A stretch of DNA of 64,000 nucleotides from Sutcliffiella horikoshii (GCF_002157855.1 NZ_CP020880.1:310001-374000), one strand, 5' to 3'. Counted from the stretch's first letter, positions 17,469-26,350 are shown. The notes: generated by a model not told the origin, from the sequence alone. Program-made: numbers and translations.

Positions 17469-17790
17469 GTGTTAAGTATTCATGATAATGAAATTATCTC
17501 CTATGATGTTAATCTAAAAAATAACGTAATCCACATTTACACATTGTCTGAATCAGGGCAGAAAATAACATTATTTTTTCTGGGATAATCGCACGCATGT
17601 TCGAAAATCCTTTATGTGGTAGCATTATTTTTGATATTGAAAAAGCTGAAATCTACCAATTTTTTGTTGAGAATAGAGATTTATTAGAAAAACAAAAAAC
17701 TATTGTTGGCCAATTGATTACTCAGATCTTAAAGATTTTAAGGGAAAGTTGGTAAAACATCAGTATTCCTACTATATTCCTACTAGGTAA
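17469..17790 (+). pseudogene. Frameshifted gene for an unknown small protein
   Basis: GTG 17469 behind GAGGAAG opens VLSIHDNEIISYDVNL..., stopping near 17588. Adding one T to the six-T run at 17574-17579 restores a long protein-like continuation (SGIIARMFENPLCGSIIFDI). A second shift near 17695 is needed to continue with WPIDYSDLKDFKGKL. Two one-base lesions suggest true decay. Confidence 0.5.
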
Positions 17791-17884
17791 TTTCAGCTTC
17801 GTATGGATTAAACGGTTGGATATTAGCAAAGAAATATAAAAAAACAAGTCCTAATTAAGTTAATGGGGATTTAACGAAATAAGA

Positions 17885-17917
17885 AAAACAGTCATTCTTT
17901 TAAAGAATGACTGTTTT
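17885..17917 (+). terminator. Rho-independent terminator
   Basis: AAAACAGTCATTC and GAATGACTGTTTT form a 13-bp stem around a seven-base loop, followed by TATTTTCC. It ends the decayed unit and insulates the efflux operon promoter. Confidence 0.8.
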
Positions 17918-18063
17918 ATTTTCCTCATAAACGGTTGGGAAGGCTTCTTTCATATCACCATCCTCTTTTTCGTAAAGATTCTAGTTGTGGCAGATAAATG
18001 ATCAGGCTCTTTCCTTTTAATGATTAAGGTGGTTACATTCTATGCTGAAAAATCATATTAAAA

Positions 18064-18096
18064 GTTCATATTTAGTTCATAACCTCATTCTATAGT
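18064..18096 (+). promoter_or_regulatory. Promoter with direct repeat for an OmpR-type regulator
   Basis: GTTCATA occurs at 18064-18070 and at 18075-18081, exactly 11 bp apart. A TATAGT -10-like box lies at 18091-18096, so the repeats cover the place of the -35 box. Direct repeats one helical turn apart at the -35 are typical of activation by OmpR/PhoB-family regulators. The operon's own regulator at 21285 is the natural candidate. Confidence 0.5.
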
Positions 18097-18125
18097 AGTC
18101 TCATCACAGCTGAGGAGGAATGAAA

Positions 18126-19022
18126 ATGAACACTAAACGAAAGAAAAAGAGCAAAAGAGGACCCATCATATGGTCCATTATTGGAGCTGTTGTCCTAATC
18201 GTGGTGCTCGCTCCTATGTTTATGCCGCGAGGGACAGGTTCGATAGAAAAGGAGTACGTACAGAAAAAAGATATTACTACCTACTATAGCTTCACAGGAA
18301 CGATACAAGCAGAGAATAGGAAAAGCATGTCGAGTGATAAGAGCGATCGAGTAAAGGAGATTCTTGTGAAAGAAGGAGACTTAGTGAAAAAAGGCGATGT
18401 TCTCCTTGAAACAGAAATGAGTGGAGAGATTAATGCAGATATGGATGGTGAAGTCGTGGGGATTCATACAGAAGATGGGGCCGATGTCATGGCTGGTGCC
18501 CCACTTATTGATTTAGCAGATTATCGTGATCTTCAGGCAGAAGTCAAAGTGGACGAGTATGATTTGGATACCGTGAAGGAAAAGCAAGACGTGACCATAG
18601 AAGTGAGTGCCCTGAATAAAGAGGTCAAAGGCACCGTCGCATCGATTTCGAAAGAAGCAAAAAACGAAAATGGGGTATCTTATTTCACGGCCATCATTAA
18701 TTTAGAAGAGGTTGAAGAGATCAGGGCCGGCATGACAGCAGTGGCAATCATTCAAAATCAAGAGGCCAAAGGGGTGAAGACCTTATCCATGGAAGCCATT
18801 AAATTCGATGATCAGGATCAACCTTATGTTTTGATATCAAATAATGGAAAGGAAACGATTAAGAAATATATTGAATTAGGGATCAATGATGGAAAAAGGA
18901 TTGAAGTGAAGGAAGGTCTGAAAGAGGGAGATGCTGTGATCCTTTCTACTTCCGCCGGGAGTCAAGGTGGTTTTGGGCCAGGAGGGCTTCCAGCTCCCGG
19001 AATGATGGGAGGTAATCAGTGA
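18126..19022 (+). CDS. Efflux adaptor protein, HlyD/MacA-like
   Basis: About 298 residues from ATG 18126, seven bases behind GGAGG. One N-terminal membrane anchor (about 14-33) is followed by the biotinyl-lipoyl-like domain typical of adaptors (VKEILVKEGDLVKKGDVLLE, then DGEVVGIHTEDGADVMAG) and a beta-barrel domain. The C-terminus is Gly/Pro rich (GSQGGFGPGGLPAPGMMGG). It links the MacB-like ABC transporter to the cell exterior. It overlaps the ATPase gene by one base (TGATG). The substrate is unknown; peptides or antibiotics are typical for the family. Confidence 0.88.
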   Translation: MNTKRKKKSKRGPIIWSIIGAVVLIVVLAPMFMPRGTGSIEKEYVQKKDITTYYSFTGTIQAENRKSMSSDKSDRVKEILVKEGDLVKKGDVLLETEMSGEINADMDGEVVGIHTEDGADVMAGAPLIDLADYRDLQAEVKVDEYDLDTVKEKQDVTIEVSALNKEVKGTVASISKEAKNENGVSYFTAIINLEEVEEIRAGMTAVAIIQNQEAKGVKTLSMEAIKFDDQDQPYVLISNNGKETIKKYIELGINDGKRIEVKEGLKEGDAVILSTSAGSQGGFGPGGLPAPGMMGGNQ

Positions 19023-19705
19023 TGTCACTTCTTCAGATGCAGGAGGTTATAAAAACCTATTGGTTGGGAGATGAGCAGCACACCGTGTTGGATAAGATCG
19101 ACTTTTCAGTGGACCGGGGTGAGTTCGTTTCCATACTTGGTCCGTCTGGGTCAGGTAAGTCAACGATGATGAATATACTGGGCTGCCTCGACGAACCAAC
19201 TTCAGGAAGATATATTCTCTCTGGACAAGAGGTCAGTCTGATGGAAGAGGATGAACTTGCTTCCATACGCAATAAAGAGATCGGCTTTGTATTTCAACAG
19301 TTTCAGTTGTTGCCTAAGTTGACAGCCCTCCAGAATGTAGAATTGCCTCTGATTTACTCAGGCATTTCAGTCAAAGAGAGAAAGTCCAAAGCTGAACACA
19401 TGCTTGAAAGGGTAGGACTTCAAGATAAGATGATGAACCGTCCCACCCAACTTTCCGGTGGCCAGCAACAAAGAGTAGCGGTAGCGAGGGCTTTAGTGAC
19501 AGAGCCTGCCCTGCTGCTTGCTGATGAACCGACGGGAGCTCTTGACCAAAAGACAGGAGCACAAATTATGGAGCTTTTTTCTGAACTCCATCAAGAAGGG
19601 AAAACCATCGTCATGATCACTCACGATCTTGAGGTAGCGAATCAGGCTGGCAGGATCGTCAGGATTCTTGACGGAAGACTAAGAGAGGAGGAAGCACATG
19701 CTTAG
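19022..19705 (+). CDS. ABC transporter ATP-binding protein, MacB/LolD type
   Basis: 227 residues. Walker [10 protein letters not shown] near 40-48, Q-loop FQQFQLLP, signature [15 protein letters not shown], Walker [13 protein letters not shown] and the switch MITHDLEVA are all intact. It energises the permease encoded next, which overlaps it by eight bases. The start ATG 19022 overlaps the adaptor stop, with GGGAGGTAATC as binding site. In Gram-positive bacteria such adaptor-ATPase-permease triples export antimicrobial peptides or drugs. Confidence 0.93.
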   Translation: MSLLQMQEVIKTYWLGDEQHTVLDKIDFSVDRGEFVSILGPSGSGKSTMMNILGCLDEPTSGRYILSGQEVSLMEEDELASIRNKEIGFVFQQFQLLPKLTALQNVELPLIYSGISVKERKSKAEHMLERVGLQDKMMNRPTQLSGGQQQRVAVARALVTEPALLLADEPTGALDQKTGAQIMELFSELHQEGKTIVMITHDLEVANQAGRIVRILDGRLREEEAHA

Positions 19706-20870
19706 AGAAAATATTTACATGGCATGGAGGAACATCGTGTCTTCCAAAATGAGGTCATTTCTGACAGTCCTGGGGATTGTCATTGGGGTTGCCTCGATCA
19801 TTGCCTTGATTACCATTGTGAAGGGAGCTACAAATTCAATCAGTGATCAGGTAACGTCACTTGGTGCCGACAAAGTGACGATTCAAGCTCCAGGGACTCC
19901 CTTAAAGAGGGGGTTAACGGAAAGGGACGTGAGCAGGCTGGCAGACATTGAACATGTAGATGGTGTGTCACCTACGATTACTTCCACTACATCCCTTGTT
20001 TACGAGGGAAAGGTACTCGAAGATGTGACCATTCAAGGGAAAAATGAGGTGTACTTTTCGAAATCAGACGATCTATTGGAATCCGGTAGAGAGATGAACC
20101 GACTCGATATAGAGGGAAAGAATAAGGTGGCGTTGATTGGACCTTCCATAGAAGACGATTTATTCTTCGGGAAAAATCCAATAGGACAGAAGATTACCCT
20201 CGGTGGATCTTCGTATACCATTATCGGAACCTTGAAGGAGTCCACGAATTACTCCGGCGATTCACAAAATGATCACGTCTTGATTCCTTATACAGCCGTC
20301 AGGAGCTTTCCCGGTGGAAATAATATGACCAACGTGGATATCTATATGGAGAATACCTCCTATTCTGATCAAATTACGGAGGACGCAGAGTGGGTATTGA
20401 ATCAGGCATTCAATTATAAAGAAGATGGTTATTCAATCATGAACATGACCGACATGCTTTCTACCATTGACGATATTAACTCGATGCTAACGCTCATGCT
20501 GACGGGAATTGCGTCTATTTCCCTCATTGTTGGTGGGATCGGGATCATGAATATGATGTTAGTGTCGGTGACAGAAAGGACGACGGAAATCGGTTTGAGA
20601 AAAGCACTTGGGGCCGAGCCGAAAAAAATTCAGCAGCAGTTTCTTATGGAATCTGTGTTCCTTTCCCTTATTGGGGGCGTCATCGGCTTGTTGGCGGGTA
20701 TATTCATTGCCTATGTGGCAAGCCTCGTCATCGGTACAGGCTTTTCATTATCGATCTCAACGGTCATCCTTGCGGTAGGATTCTCGGCGGGAATCGGTGT
20801 CCTGTTTGGATATGCACCAGCTAAAAAGGCTTCACACCTGAATCCAATTGATGCGTTGAGAAGCACATAA
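19698..20870 (+). CDS. ABC transporter permease, MacB/FtsX type
   Basis: 390 residues. The first membrane helix lies near 20-40 (SFLTVLGIVIGVASIIALI), followed by a long extracytoplasmic MacB-PCD-like domain (about 45-265). Three C-terminal helices follow, carrying GGIGIMNMMLVSVTERTTEIGLRKALGA, the FtsX-domain hallmark. It partners with the ATPase upstream in a mechanotransmission-type pump. Confidence 0.93.
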   Translation: MLRENIYMAWRNIVSSKMRSFLTVLGIVIGVASIIALITIVKGATNSISDQVTSLGADKVTIQAPGTPLKRGLTERDVSRLADIEHVDGVSPTITSTTSLVYEGKVLEDVTIQGKNEVYFSKSDDLLESGREMNRLDIEGKNKVALIGPSIEDDLFFGKNPIGQKITLGGSSYTIIGTLKESTNYSGDSQNDHVLIPYTAVRSFPGGNNMTNVDIYMENTSYSDQITEDAEWVLNQAFNYKEDGYSIMNMTDMLSTIDDINSMLTLMLTGIASISLIVGGIGIMNMMLVSVTERTTEIGLRKALGAEPKKIQQQFLMESVFLSLIGGVIGLLAGIFIAYVASLVIGTGFSLSISTVILAVGFSAGIGVLFGYAPAKKASHLNPIDALRST

Positions 20871-20882
20871 GGAGGAGAGAAG

Positions 20883-21278
20883 ATGAAATCAAAAAGAAAT
20901 CTTCTGATCATGCTTTCTTTATCAGCCATTATATTTCTATTAAGCACCGTTCCGGCCGTAATGGAGATGGAGGGGGGAGCTTCTAAGAGCTTGCCTCCAA
21001 TGAGTCCACCACCCGGCGGCATACCGGATCTTCCTGATGGAGTAACAATGTATGACATCCAGGAGTTAATGGGGAAAGTACAGGCAGAAGGTGAGCTGAC
21101 ACAGGACCTTAAAAAAGAGGCGGAAGCAATGGGACTCCCTTCAGACATGGTTGGGATGATGGAAAGAGGATCACCATCAGGACCAAGAGGATTGAATCCG
21201 ATCATTATTACCGTTATGATAGGTTCTGCCAGTATGTTCCTTTTCAGTTCTTACAGGCTATATCAAATAAGAAGGTGA
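20883..21278 (+). CDS. Small exported Pro/Gly-rich protein of the efflux operon
   Basis: 131 residues behind AAGGAGGAG. It has a signal-like helix at 8-26 and a C-terminal membrane helix at about 106-125. The external part between them contains a Pro/Gly/Met-rich stretch (PPMSPPPGGIPDLPDG) and an acidic helix. No family is recognised. Its place between transporter and two-component genes suggests an accessory or sensing role, which is inference. Confidence 0.7.
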   Translation: MKSKRNLLIMLSLSAIIFLLSTVPAVMEMEGGASKSLPPMSPPPGGIPDLPDGVTMYDIQELMGKVQAEGELTQDLKKEAEAMGLPSDMVGMMERGSPSGPRGLNPIIITVMIGSASMFLFSSYRLYQIRR

Positions 21279-21284
21279 GCTTCT

Positions 21285-21959
21285 TTGATTACCATTTTGA
21301 TTACAGAAGATGATGCAAACATTCGAAAACTGATGGTCCACTCATTACAGAATGAGGGGTATTCTGTTCTCCAGGCTATAAATGGACGGGGAGCCTTAAA
21401 TCTAATGGAAGATCATCATATTGATCTCCTGGTTACCGACGTGATGATGCCGGAGATGAACGGAGTCGAGCTGACGTCAGACTTAAGGCAGACCGGTCAT
21501 CAAATCCCCGTTCTAATGGTGACGGCACTCGAAAGTATAGATGACAAGAAATCAGGCTTTACGTCCGGTGCGGACGATTATATGGTGAAACCCATCGATA
21601 TGGATGAGTTACTCATGCGTGTCAGAGCACTTCTTCGCCGGGCGCAGATTGTGGCAGATAAGAAGCTGACGATACGACATACAGAACTTCATTATGAACA
21701 TTTTACAGTGGTGAAAGAAGGAAAAACGATTGAACTTCCTAAAAAGGAATTTTTATTAGTATATAAATTGTTGTCCAGTCCCAAGAAAATATTTACACGC
21801 CAGCAGCTGATGGATGAAATATGGGGGCTGAATGCAGAATCAGACAGCAGAACGGTGGATGTGCACATTAAGAGACTAAGGGAAAAGATAAAAGATATTG
21901 ACGATTTCAGTATTGTCACGGTATGGGGACTCGGTTATAAGGCGGAGATCACCGTATGA
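21285..21959 (+). CDS. Response regulator, OmpR/PhoB family
   Basis: 224 residues from TTG 21285 behind AGAAGGTGAG. The receiver domain has acidic pocket E8/D9/D10, phosphoacceptor D52 (LLVTDVMMPEMNG) and the conserved lysine in DDYMVKPID. The C-terminal winged helix (about 130-222) has the typical RQQLMDEIWG...SRTVDVHIKRLREKI. It is phosphorylated by the kinase encoded next (4-base ATGA overlap) and probably controls this operon through the repeat at 18064-18081. Confidence 0.94.
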   Translation: MITILITEDDANIRKLMVHSLQNEGYSVLQAINGRGALNLMEDHHIDLLVTDVMMPEMNGVELTSDLRQTGHQIPVLMVTALESIDDKKSGFTSGADDYMVKPIDMDELLMRVRALLRRAQIVADKKLTIRHTELHYEHFTVVKEGKTIELPKKEFLLVYKLLSSPKKIFTRQQLMDEIWGLNAESDSRTVDVHIKRLREKIKDIDDFSIVTVWGLGYKAEITV

Positions 21960-23296
21960 AAAGGAGCTATCTGCATTCGATCTATCTTCGTTTCGTGATT
22001 ATATTTGTAGGAATATTGATGATATCTGGTGTTCTATCCCTTGGGATTTCCACTTTGGTGGGGATGGATGAGATGAAAAATGCTGTCCGGGAGCAATTGA
22101 ATGAAAGACTGACTACGATGAAACAGCTGGTGGAAGACAAGGGCATACCCGTTGAAGAAGCGGCGGACTACATCGAAGGAGCCGGTGTCCAAGTGAGATT
22201 CTTTCCAAATAGAGAAGCGTTGGTTCAAGATAAATGGTTCTCCTTGCCTTCAAATGAAGATCATCACTCGGGAAAAGGAGATATTTTGAATGGAGAGTGG
22301 AAGGGGAAGATCAATTTTCCTTCCGTTTCATCCTATGTAGACGACCGTTATGTGGTATTGATACCGCAAGTAAACAATAATCTGATCACACACTTTCAAA
22401 ATACAGTCAGAACCAATATTCTGACGACCACCATTCTTGGAACATTCTTCGTCTTATTTGCGATTTCCTTAATCGTAAAACGAATTCGAAAGATTTCCAA
22501 TGCCTCCATTCAGGTGGCGGAAGGTGATCTAAGTGTACAAATAGAAGACAAGGGAAAAGATGAAATTGGTGAACTTGCCAGGAATTTTAATACCATGGTG
22601 AAAAAGCTGGGTGAAAACGAATACTTACACAAAGAGTTCGTTGCATCCGTTTCACATGAGTTCAAGACTCCGGTTTCGTCCCTTAAAGGATTCGGTAAAA
22701 TGCTGAAGAGTAATCACCTTTCCCCTGAAAGGCGCAATGAATATTTGGATATCATCATATCGGAAAGTGAAAGACTTTCTCAGCTGTCGTCCAATTTATT
22801 GAGACTATCTGAACTCGACCATGGAGTGAACACCCTCAGGAAAAACAGGTTTTCACTGGATGAACAAATAAAAGAAATGCTCATTCTTTTCCAGGATCAA
22901 TGGGAACAAAAGAATATTCATCTTCACCTTCATTTAGAGGAAATAGACTATACCGGAGATGAAGAACTGTTAAAGCAGGTGTGGATCAATCTACTAAGTA
23001 ACAGCATTAAATTTTCACCTGATGGTGGGAGATTGGAAATCAATCTACAAACAGTCGGGAACGATATCCTTGTTTCCTTCTCCGATCACGGAATCGGAAT
23101 CCCTGAACAGCATCTGAAATCCATTTTCAACCGATTTGTGAAAGTGGATCAATCTCGTTCCCAATACGGAACCGGGTTGGGCCTATCGATAGCCAAGAAA
23201 GTAGTCGAACTCCATGCAGGGGAGATTTGGGCGGAGAGCGAGCTTGGGAAGGGAAGTACTTTTAACGTGAAATTAAAGATTGAGGGAAATGAGTAA
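21956..23296 (+). CDS. Sensor histidine kinase
   Basis: 446 residues. Two membrane helices (about 11-33 and 155-175) enclose an external sensor of about 120 residues. A HAMP domain follows at 176-225. The H-box is SVSHEFKTP with H234, and the ATPase part has N, G1 (SDHGIGIP) and G2 (GTGLGLSIAKK) boxes. It senses an external or envelope signal and phosphorylates the regulator encoded just upstream. It is the last gene of the operon. Confidence 0.94.
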   Translation: MKRSYLHSIYLRFVIIFVGILMISGVLSLGISTLVGMDEMKNAVREQLNERLTTMKQLVEDKGIPVEEAADYIEGAGVQVRFFPNREALVQDKWFSLPSNEDHHSGKGDILNGEWKGKINFPSVSSYVDDRYVVLIPQVNNNLITHFQNTVRTNILTTTILGTFFVLFAISLIVKRIRKISNASIQVAEGDLSVQIEDKGKDEIGELARNFNTMVKKLGENEYLHKEFVASVSHEFKTPVSSLKGFGKMLKSNHLSPERRNEYLDIIISESERLSQLSSNLLRLSELDHGVNTLRKNRFSLDEQIKEMLILFQDQWEQKNIHLHLHLEEIDYTGDEELLKQVWINLLSNSIKFSPDGGRLEINLQTVGNDILVSFSDHGIGIPEQHLKSIFNRFVKVDQSRSQYGTGLGLSIAKKVVELHAGEIWAESELGKGSTFNVKLKIEGNE

Positions 23297-23348
23297 CGGG
23301 CTTTTGCGCTACCCGATTAGCTATATAATTTTTTCTAAATTCACACTA

Positions 23349-23384
23349 AAAAACGCACAGTGATTGGTTATCTGTGCGTTTTTC
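23349..23384 (+). terminator. Rho-independent terminator of the efflux operon
   Basis: AAAAACGCACAG and CTGTGCGTTTTT form a 12-bp stem with an 11-base loop and a T run. Confidence 0.9.
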
Positions 23385-23419
23385 ATCATAGAGATTTTAC
23401 AAAGGGGTTATGGGATTTT

Positions 23420-23522
23420 ATGTTAATATATAGATATAGTGGTTGTTCCATTAAAGGGCAGCATTCCTGTTATGAAGAAAAATGGGATTTGAACTTAAAA
23501 ATAACCTCTTGGTATGATATGA
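23420..23522 (+). pseudogene. Possible 5' fragment of a gene split by the IS110 element
   Basis: ATG 23420 behind AAAGGGG opens MLIYRYSGCSIKGQHSCYEE, then KWDLNLKITSWYDM, and enters the insertion sequence. A protein-like frame ending GGLFSKSFKLKDHKRG...ITGGE lies just after the element (to 25322). The two may be halves of one interrupted gene. I do not recognise the product. Confidence 0.3.
23441..23480 (+). repeat. Diverged member of the cassette-boundary repeat family
   Basis: It reads GTTCCATTAAAGGGCAGCATT, then CCTGTTATGAAG. A similar GGGTAGCATTCCTGTGAAGCAG is in the repeat at 41405-41480, and TTCCATTAAAGGGCAG also occurs near 17413. It overlaps the coding-like fragment at 23420, so either reading may be wrong. 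Confidence 0.35.
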
Positions 23523-23579
23523 GTGTCCAGAGCTGGCCAGCAAAATGGACAAAATCATATATACCAGGAGGCCTTCAAG

Positions 23580-24866
23580 ATGAATTATAACCAAAATGAA
23601 AAGATTGCTCAAATCACTTCTCAAACACTAATTATAGGTGTAGATATTGCGAAGTTCAAGCATGTGGCACGTGCTCAAGACTTCAGAGGATTGGAGTTTG
23701 GCGCACCTTGTCACTTTGAAAATACCCAAACCCATTTCGAGATGTTTCTAGACTGGATCAAGCAGCTAATGAACGAAAATGAAATGGAGAAGGTCATTAT
23801 AGGCATGGAACCTACTGGTCACTATTGGCTTAACCTCGCTCATTGCTTAAAAGAAAAAGAGATTAAGTTTGTCGTAGTGAATCCCATGCATGTAAAAAAG
23901 TCCAAGGAATTGGATGATAATTCACCAACCAAAAACGATGTGAAGGATGCCAAAGTAATTGCACAGTTAGTCAAAGATGGAAGATACGCTGAACCAAATA
24001 TTCCGCAAGGAGTGTATGCAGAACTTCGTGTGGCCAGAAAAATACGTGATCTTTTGTCTGTTGATCTACAGGTGCTTCAAGGGCAAATTCACAACTGGTT
24101 AGACCGCTATTTCCCTGAATTCCTAACCGTTTTTAAGGATTGGGAGGCGAAAGCAGCATTACAATTATTAAAGTTGAATGTATTACCACATGAGCTGGAA
24201 CATATCTCAAATCAAGAGATCCTGATTCACCTTAGAAAGGCAGTAAAACGTGCGGTTGGACTCCGTAAAATTCATGAACTAAAACGAGCTGCCAAAGACT
24301 CTATTGGCATTCGTGAAGGTTCAAAGATGGCTAAATTAGAGCTCCGCACCTTACTAGAAAAGTATGAGTTGATAATCGAAAGGTTCGAAGAGTTAGATTC
24401 TGATATTGAAGAGCTTCTCGAACATATTCCTGGAGTTCCGCAGATGTTAGCCATTACTGGAATTGGCAAGGAGACAGTGGCAGGGTTCTATGCGGAAGTA
24501 GGAGACCTAGCGAACTACTCTCACCCTCGCCAAATCATTAAATTGGCCGGACTAAACTTGAAGGAAAACACCTCAGGGAAACATAAAGGGCTAACGAAAA
24601 TCACGAAACGAGGCAGGAAAGCACTCAGGGCTCTTCTCTTCCGAGTAGCTATGCCGTTAGTCGCCAAGAATGCAGCTTTTAAGGCTCTACATCACTACTA
24701 TACAACTCGAAAGAGTAATCCTTTGAAGAAGATGCAGTCCATAATTGCCATATGTAACAAGCTTATTCGTATCTTATTTGCGATTGGCAAGAAGCAATGT
24801 GAGTTTAGTGAAGAACGAATGTTGAGGGACATACCTCATTTGGCTCCAATACAGAATGCAGCTTAA
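23580..24866 (+). CDS. IS110-family transposase (DEDD/RuvC-like plus Tnp20 domain)
   Basis: 428 residues from ATG 23580 behind AGGAGG. The RuvC-like DEDD site is D22 (IIGVDIAKFKH), E77 (GMEPTGHYW) and D120/D123 (KNDVKDAKVIA). The C-terminal transposase_20 domain holds ITGIGKETVAGF and the conserved serine in ENTSGKHKG. It appears full-length. Enzymes of this family recombine DNA guided by a bridge RNA encoded in the element's non-coding end. Confidence 0.93.
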   Translation: MNYNQNEKIAQITSQTLIIGVDIAKFKHVARAQDFRGLEFGAPCHFENTQTHFEMFLDWIKQLMNENEMEKVIIGMEPTGHYWLNLAHCLKEKEIKFVVVNPMHVKKSKELDDNSPTKNDVKDAKVIAQLVKDGRYAEPNIPQGVYAELRVARKIRDLLSVDLQVLQGQIHNWLDRYFPEFLTVFKDWEAKAALQLLKLNVLPHELEHISNQEILIHLRKAVKRAVGLRKIHELKRAAKDSIGIREGSKMAKLELRTLLEKYELIIERFEELDSDIEELLEHIPGVPQMLAITGIGKETVAGFYAEVGDLANYSHPRQIIKLAGLNLKENTSGKHKGLTKITKRGRKALRALLFRVAMPLVAKNAAFKALHHYYTTRKSNPLKKMQSIIAICNKLIRILFAIGKKQCEFSEERMLRDIPHLAPIQNAA

Positions 24867-25135
24867 GTTATTATCGTTAAATATATAGTTTTTTCTAGAG
24901 ATTTTGACATAGACATTTGAAGCACGGATTAGTCAGTAGAACAACTAAAGTGTGGGCATAGACCCTGTCGGGCAGCATGACTGACATCCACCTCATGGAA
25001 AGGTTGGACGAAGGAATTTTAGAGCATAGACTCTGTGAGAATTGGGAGGGTTGACCTCCATGAGAAATGTGGAGATCCACCAGTGCGCCCATACTTTTAC
25101 TAGTTAACCACTTTTTGGATTAAAGTAGTCAGACT
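24867..25135 (+). ncRNA. Candidate bridge-RNA region in the IS right end
   Basis: About 270 bases without a gene, rich in self-complementary segments: CACCTCATGG near 24990 against CTCCATGAG near 25060, and ATCCACC against the GGTGGATC complement region near 25075. Known biology of IS1111-type elements places the bridge RNA here. The exact ends and the target- and donor-binding loops were not worked out. Confidence 0.4.
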
Positions 25136-25139
25136 GCGA

Positions 25140-25322
25140 GTGATAAGATCCGTAGTCAAGAGGGAAACAGCCAATGTAAGTCTCATAGAAATATTGAGAA
25201 TAAGCGAGAAAACAAGAGTTATCTCTTTCTTTATAGAGGGAGGATTGTTTAGTAAATCGTTTAAATTAAAGGACCATAAAAGAGGTACGGATTTAAAATT
25301 AATAATTACTGGAGGGGAATAA
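25140..25322 (+). pseudogene. Possible 3' fragment of the gene interrupted by the IS
   Basis: A frame starting at GTG 25140 directly after the element ends in FSKSFKLKDHKRGTDLKLI, then ITGGE and stop. It has no convincing binding site of its own. It fits the 3' part of a gene whose 5' part is at 23420. The last bases serve as the ribosome binding region of the next gene. Confidence 0.3.
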
Positions 25323-25325
25323 AAC

Positions 25326-25517
25326 TTGTACTATGAAAGTATCACTTCAGCACTTTACACAATTATTTTTTGGTGGCTAATATTTCTTATATTCCAAAGA
25401 ATAAACAACCGTTACCCAGAAAGAAACTCTTGGAAAAAAGATATTACCATCACTTTTTTTCAAAGCGTAATTATTTCCTTATTAATAGCACCTATTGCTT
25501 TCTTACTTATTAAATAA
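25326..25517 (+). CDS. Small membrane protein (cassette-type gene)
   Basis: 63 residues from TTG 25326 behind GGAGGGG. Two hydrophobic helices (about 8-24 and 44-62) flank a basic loop (QRINNRYPERNSWKKD). No family is recognised. It is directly followed by the boundary repeat at 25541-25614, the pattern seen for most genes up to 43 kb. Confidence 0.55.
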   Translation: MYYESITSALYTIIFWWLIFLIFQRINNRYPERNSWKKDITITFFQSVIISLLIAPIAFLLIK

Positions 25518-25540
25518 GTAAACAAGCCACACGTTGTACT

Positions 25541-25614
25541 ATTCAATTAAATAGGGCGATTGCGGCGTAGTGGATCGCGCCTTACTTAAGGATTGGCAGG
25601 ATTGTTGAATAAGG
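25541..25614 (+). repeat. Cassette-boundary repeat, copy 1
   Basis: Core GGGCGATTGCGGCGTAGTGG followed by ATCGCGCC, then CTTACTTAAGGATTGGCAGG. GGGCGAT can pair with the downstream ATCGC side to make a hairpin. It aligns over its whole length with the copies at 26273, 28069, 41672, 42034 and 42621. Confidence 0.75.
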
Positions 25615-25685
25615 TTTTTGTATTATAAATAAATTACAACTAAACATCTTATATTAATAGGATAAGCTTGAAAGGAGTAATCTTT

Positions 25686-25913
25686 TTGAAAAAATGGTCT
25701 TTAGTTTGCCTAATTAGTTGTATTTTGCTTTGGATTCCTAATATCATTTTTCAAATTGCCAGTCCATTTTGGATGTTAACATATATTATAGGTCCAATAG
25801 GAATGGGTTTCAGCCTTGTTGGTAAGAATTATATTCTTGCCTTCCTTAATCTAGTTATGACATTTAGTATCTTTTGGTTAATGGCTTTGGGATATTATAT
25901 TAATAGTTTATAA
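25686..25913 (+). CDS. Small membrane protein (cassette-type gene)
   Basis: 75 residues from TTG 25686, eight bases behind AAGGAG; an earlier in-frame TTG at 25668 would put the binding site inside the gene. It is nearly all hydrophobic, with two helices (about 4-30 and 45-72) and a short loop GKN. No family is recognised. Confidence 0.5.
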   Translation: MKKWSLVCLISCILLWIPNIIFQIASPFWMLTYIIGPIGMGFSLVGKNYILAFLNLVMTFSIFWLMALGYYINSL

Positions 25914-26025
25914 AGGACCACACTTTTATAATGTTAAATCCTGTTTCAAAAAGAACTTTCATTTTTCATTCAAAGGGGAACGGGGTGGTCAAGATGGGAG
26001 AACCTTTTCAATAGGACTTATTAAA

Positions 26026-26060
26026 GAATCTAGGGCGATGCAGCAAAGTGGGTCTTAAAC
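26026..26060 (+). repeat. Cassette-boundary repeat, partial copy 2
   Basis: GAATCTAGGGCGATGCAGCA, then AAGTGGGTC. It has the 5' half of the family without the downstream CTTAAGAATTGGGCAGG part, so it is truncated. Confidence 0.55.
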
Positions 26061-26078
26061 TATATAGGAGTGAGGTAT

Positions 26079-26261
26079 ATGGATAGGTTTTTATTTGTAT
26101 TTGGTATTATCGTATTTTTCTTTAGTTTTATATTTTTTATAATGAGCTTTTTTGGTGATTATGAAGGTACCACAATGGTAGGTTCTGTATTAGTTATGCT
26201 TAATGCAAGTATAGCGATAGGTGTTTCGGAGATTTTAACAAGAACAAAAAAACTAACATAA
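26079..26261 (+). CDS. Small membrane protein (cassette-type gene)
   Basis: 60 residues from ATG 26079 behind TAGGAGTG. Helix 1 spans about 4-26 and helix 2 about 34-52, and it ends TRTKKLT. The function is unknown. Its stop is only 11 bases from the next repeat. Confidence 0.5.
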   Translation: MDRFLFVFGIIVFFFSFIFFIMSFFGDYEGTTMVGSVLVMLNASIAIGVSEILTRTKKLT

Positions 26262-26272
26262 CATTCAACCCT

Positions 26273-26350
26273 ATTCAGCTAACTAGGAGCGATTGCAGCA
26301 CAATGGGTTGCTCCTTACATAGGAATAGGGCAGGTTTATGTAATAAGATA
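26273..26350 (+). repeat. Cassette-boundary repeat, copy 3
   Basis: GGAGCGATT (26286-26294) pairs with GGTTGCTCC (26306-26314). Compared with copy 13 (GGGGCGAT/ATCGCCCC), both sides have changed so that pairing is kept. The 3' part TTACATAGGAATAGGGCAGG is also conserved. Confidence 0.75.

Larger units (their letters stand above)
23521..25135 (+). mobile_element. IS110-family (IS1111-type) insertion sequence
   Basis: It has one transposase gene (23580-24866), a short 5' end and a long non-coding 3' end of about 270 bases. The 5' side has GTCCA...TGGAC self-complementarity at 23524-23549. The borders are approximate, because this family leaves no clear terminal repeats. A long right end is the feature that separates IS1111-type from IS110-type elements. 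Confidence 0.75.
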
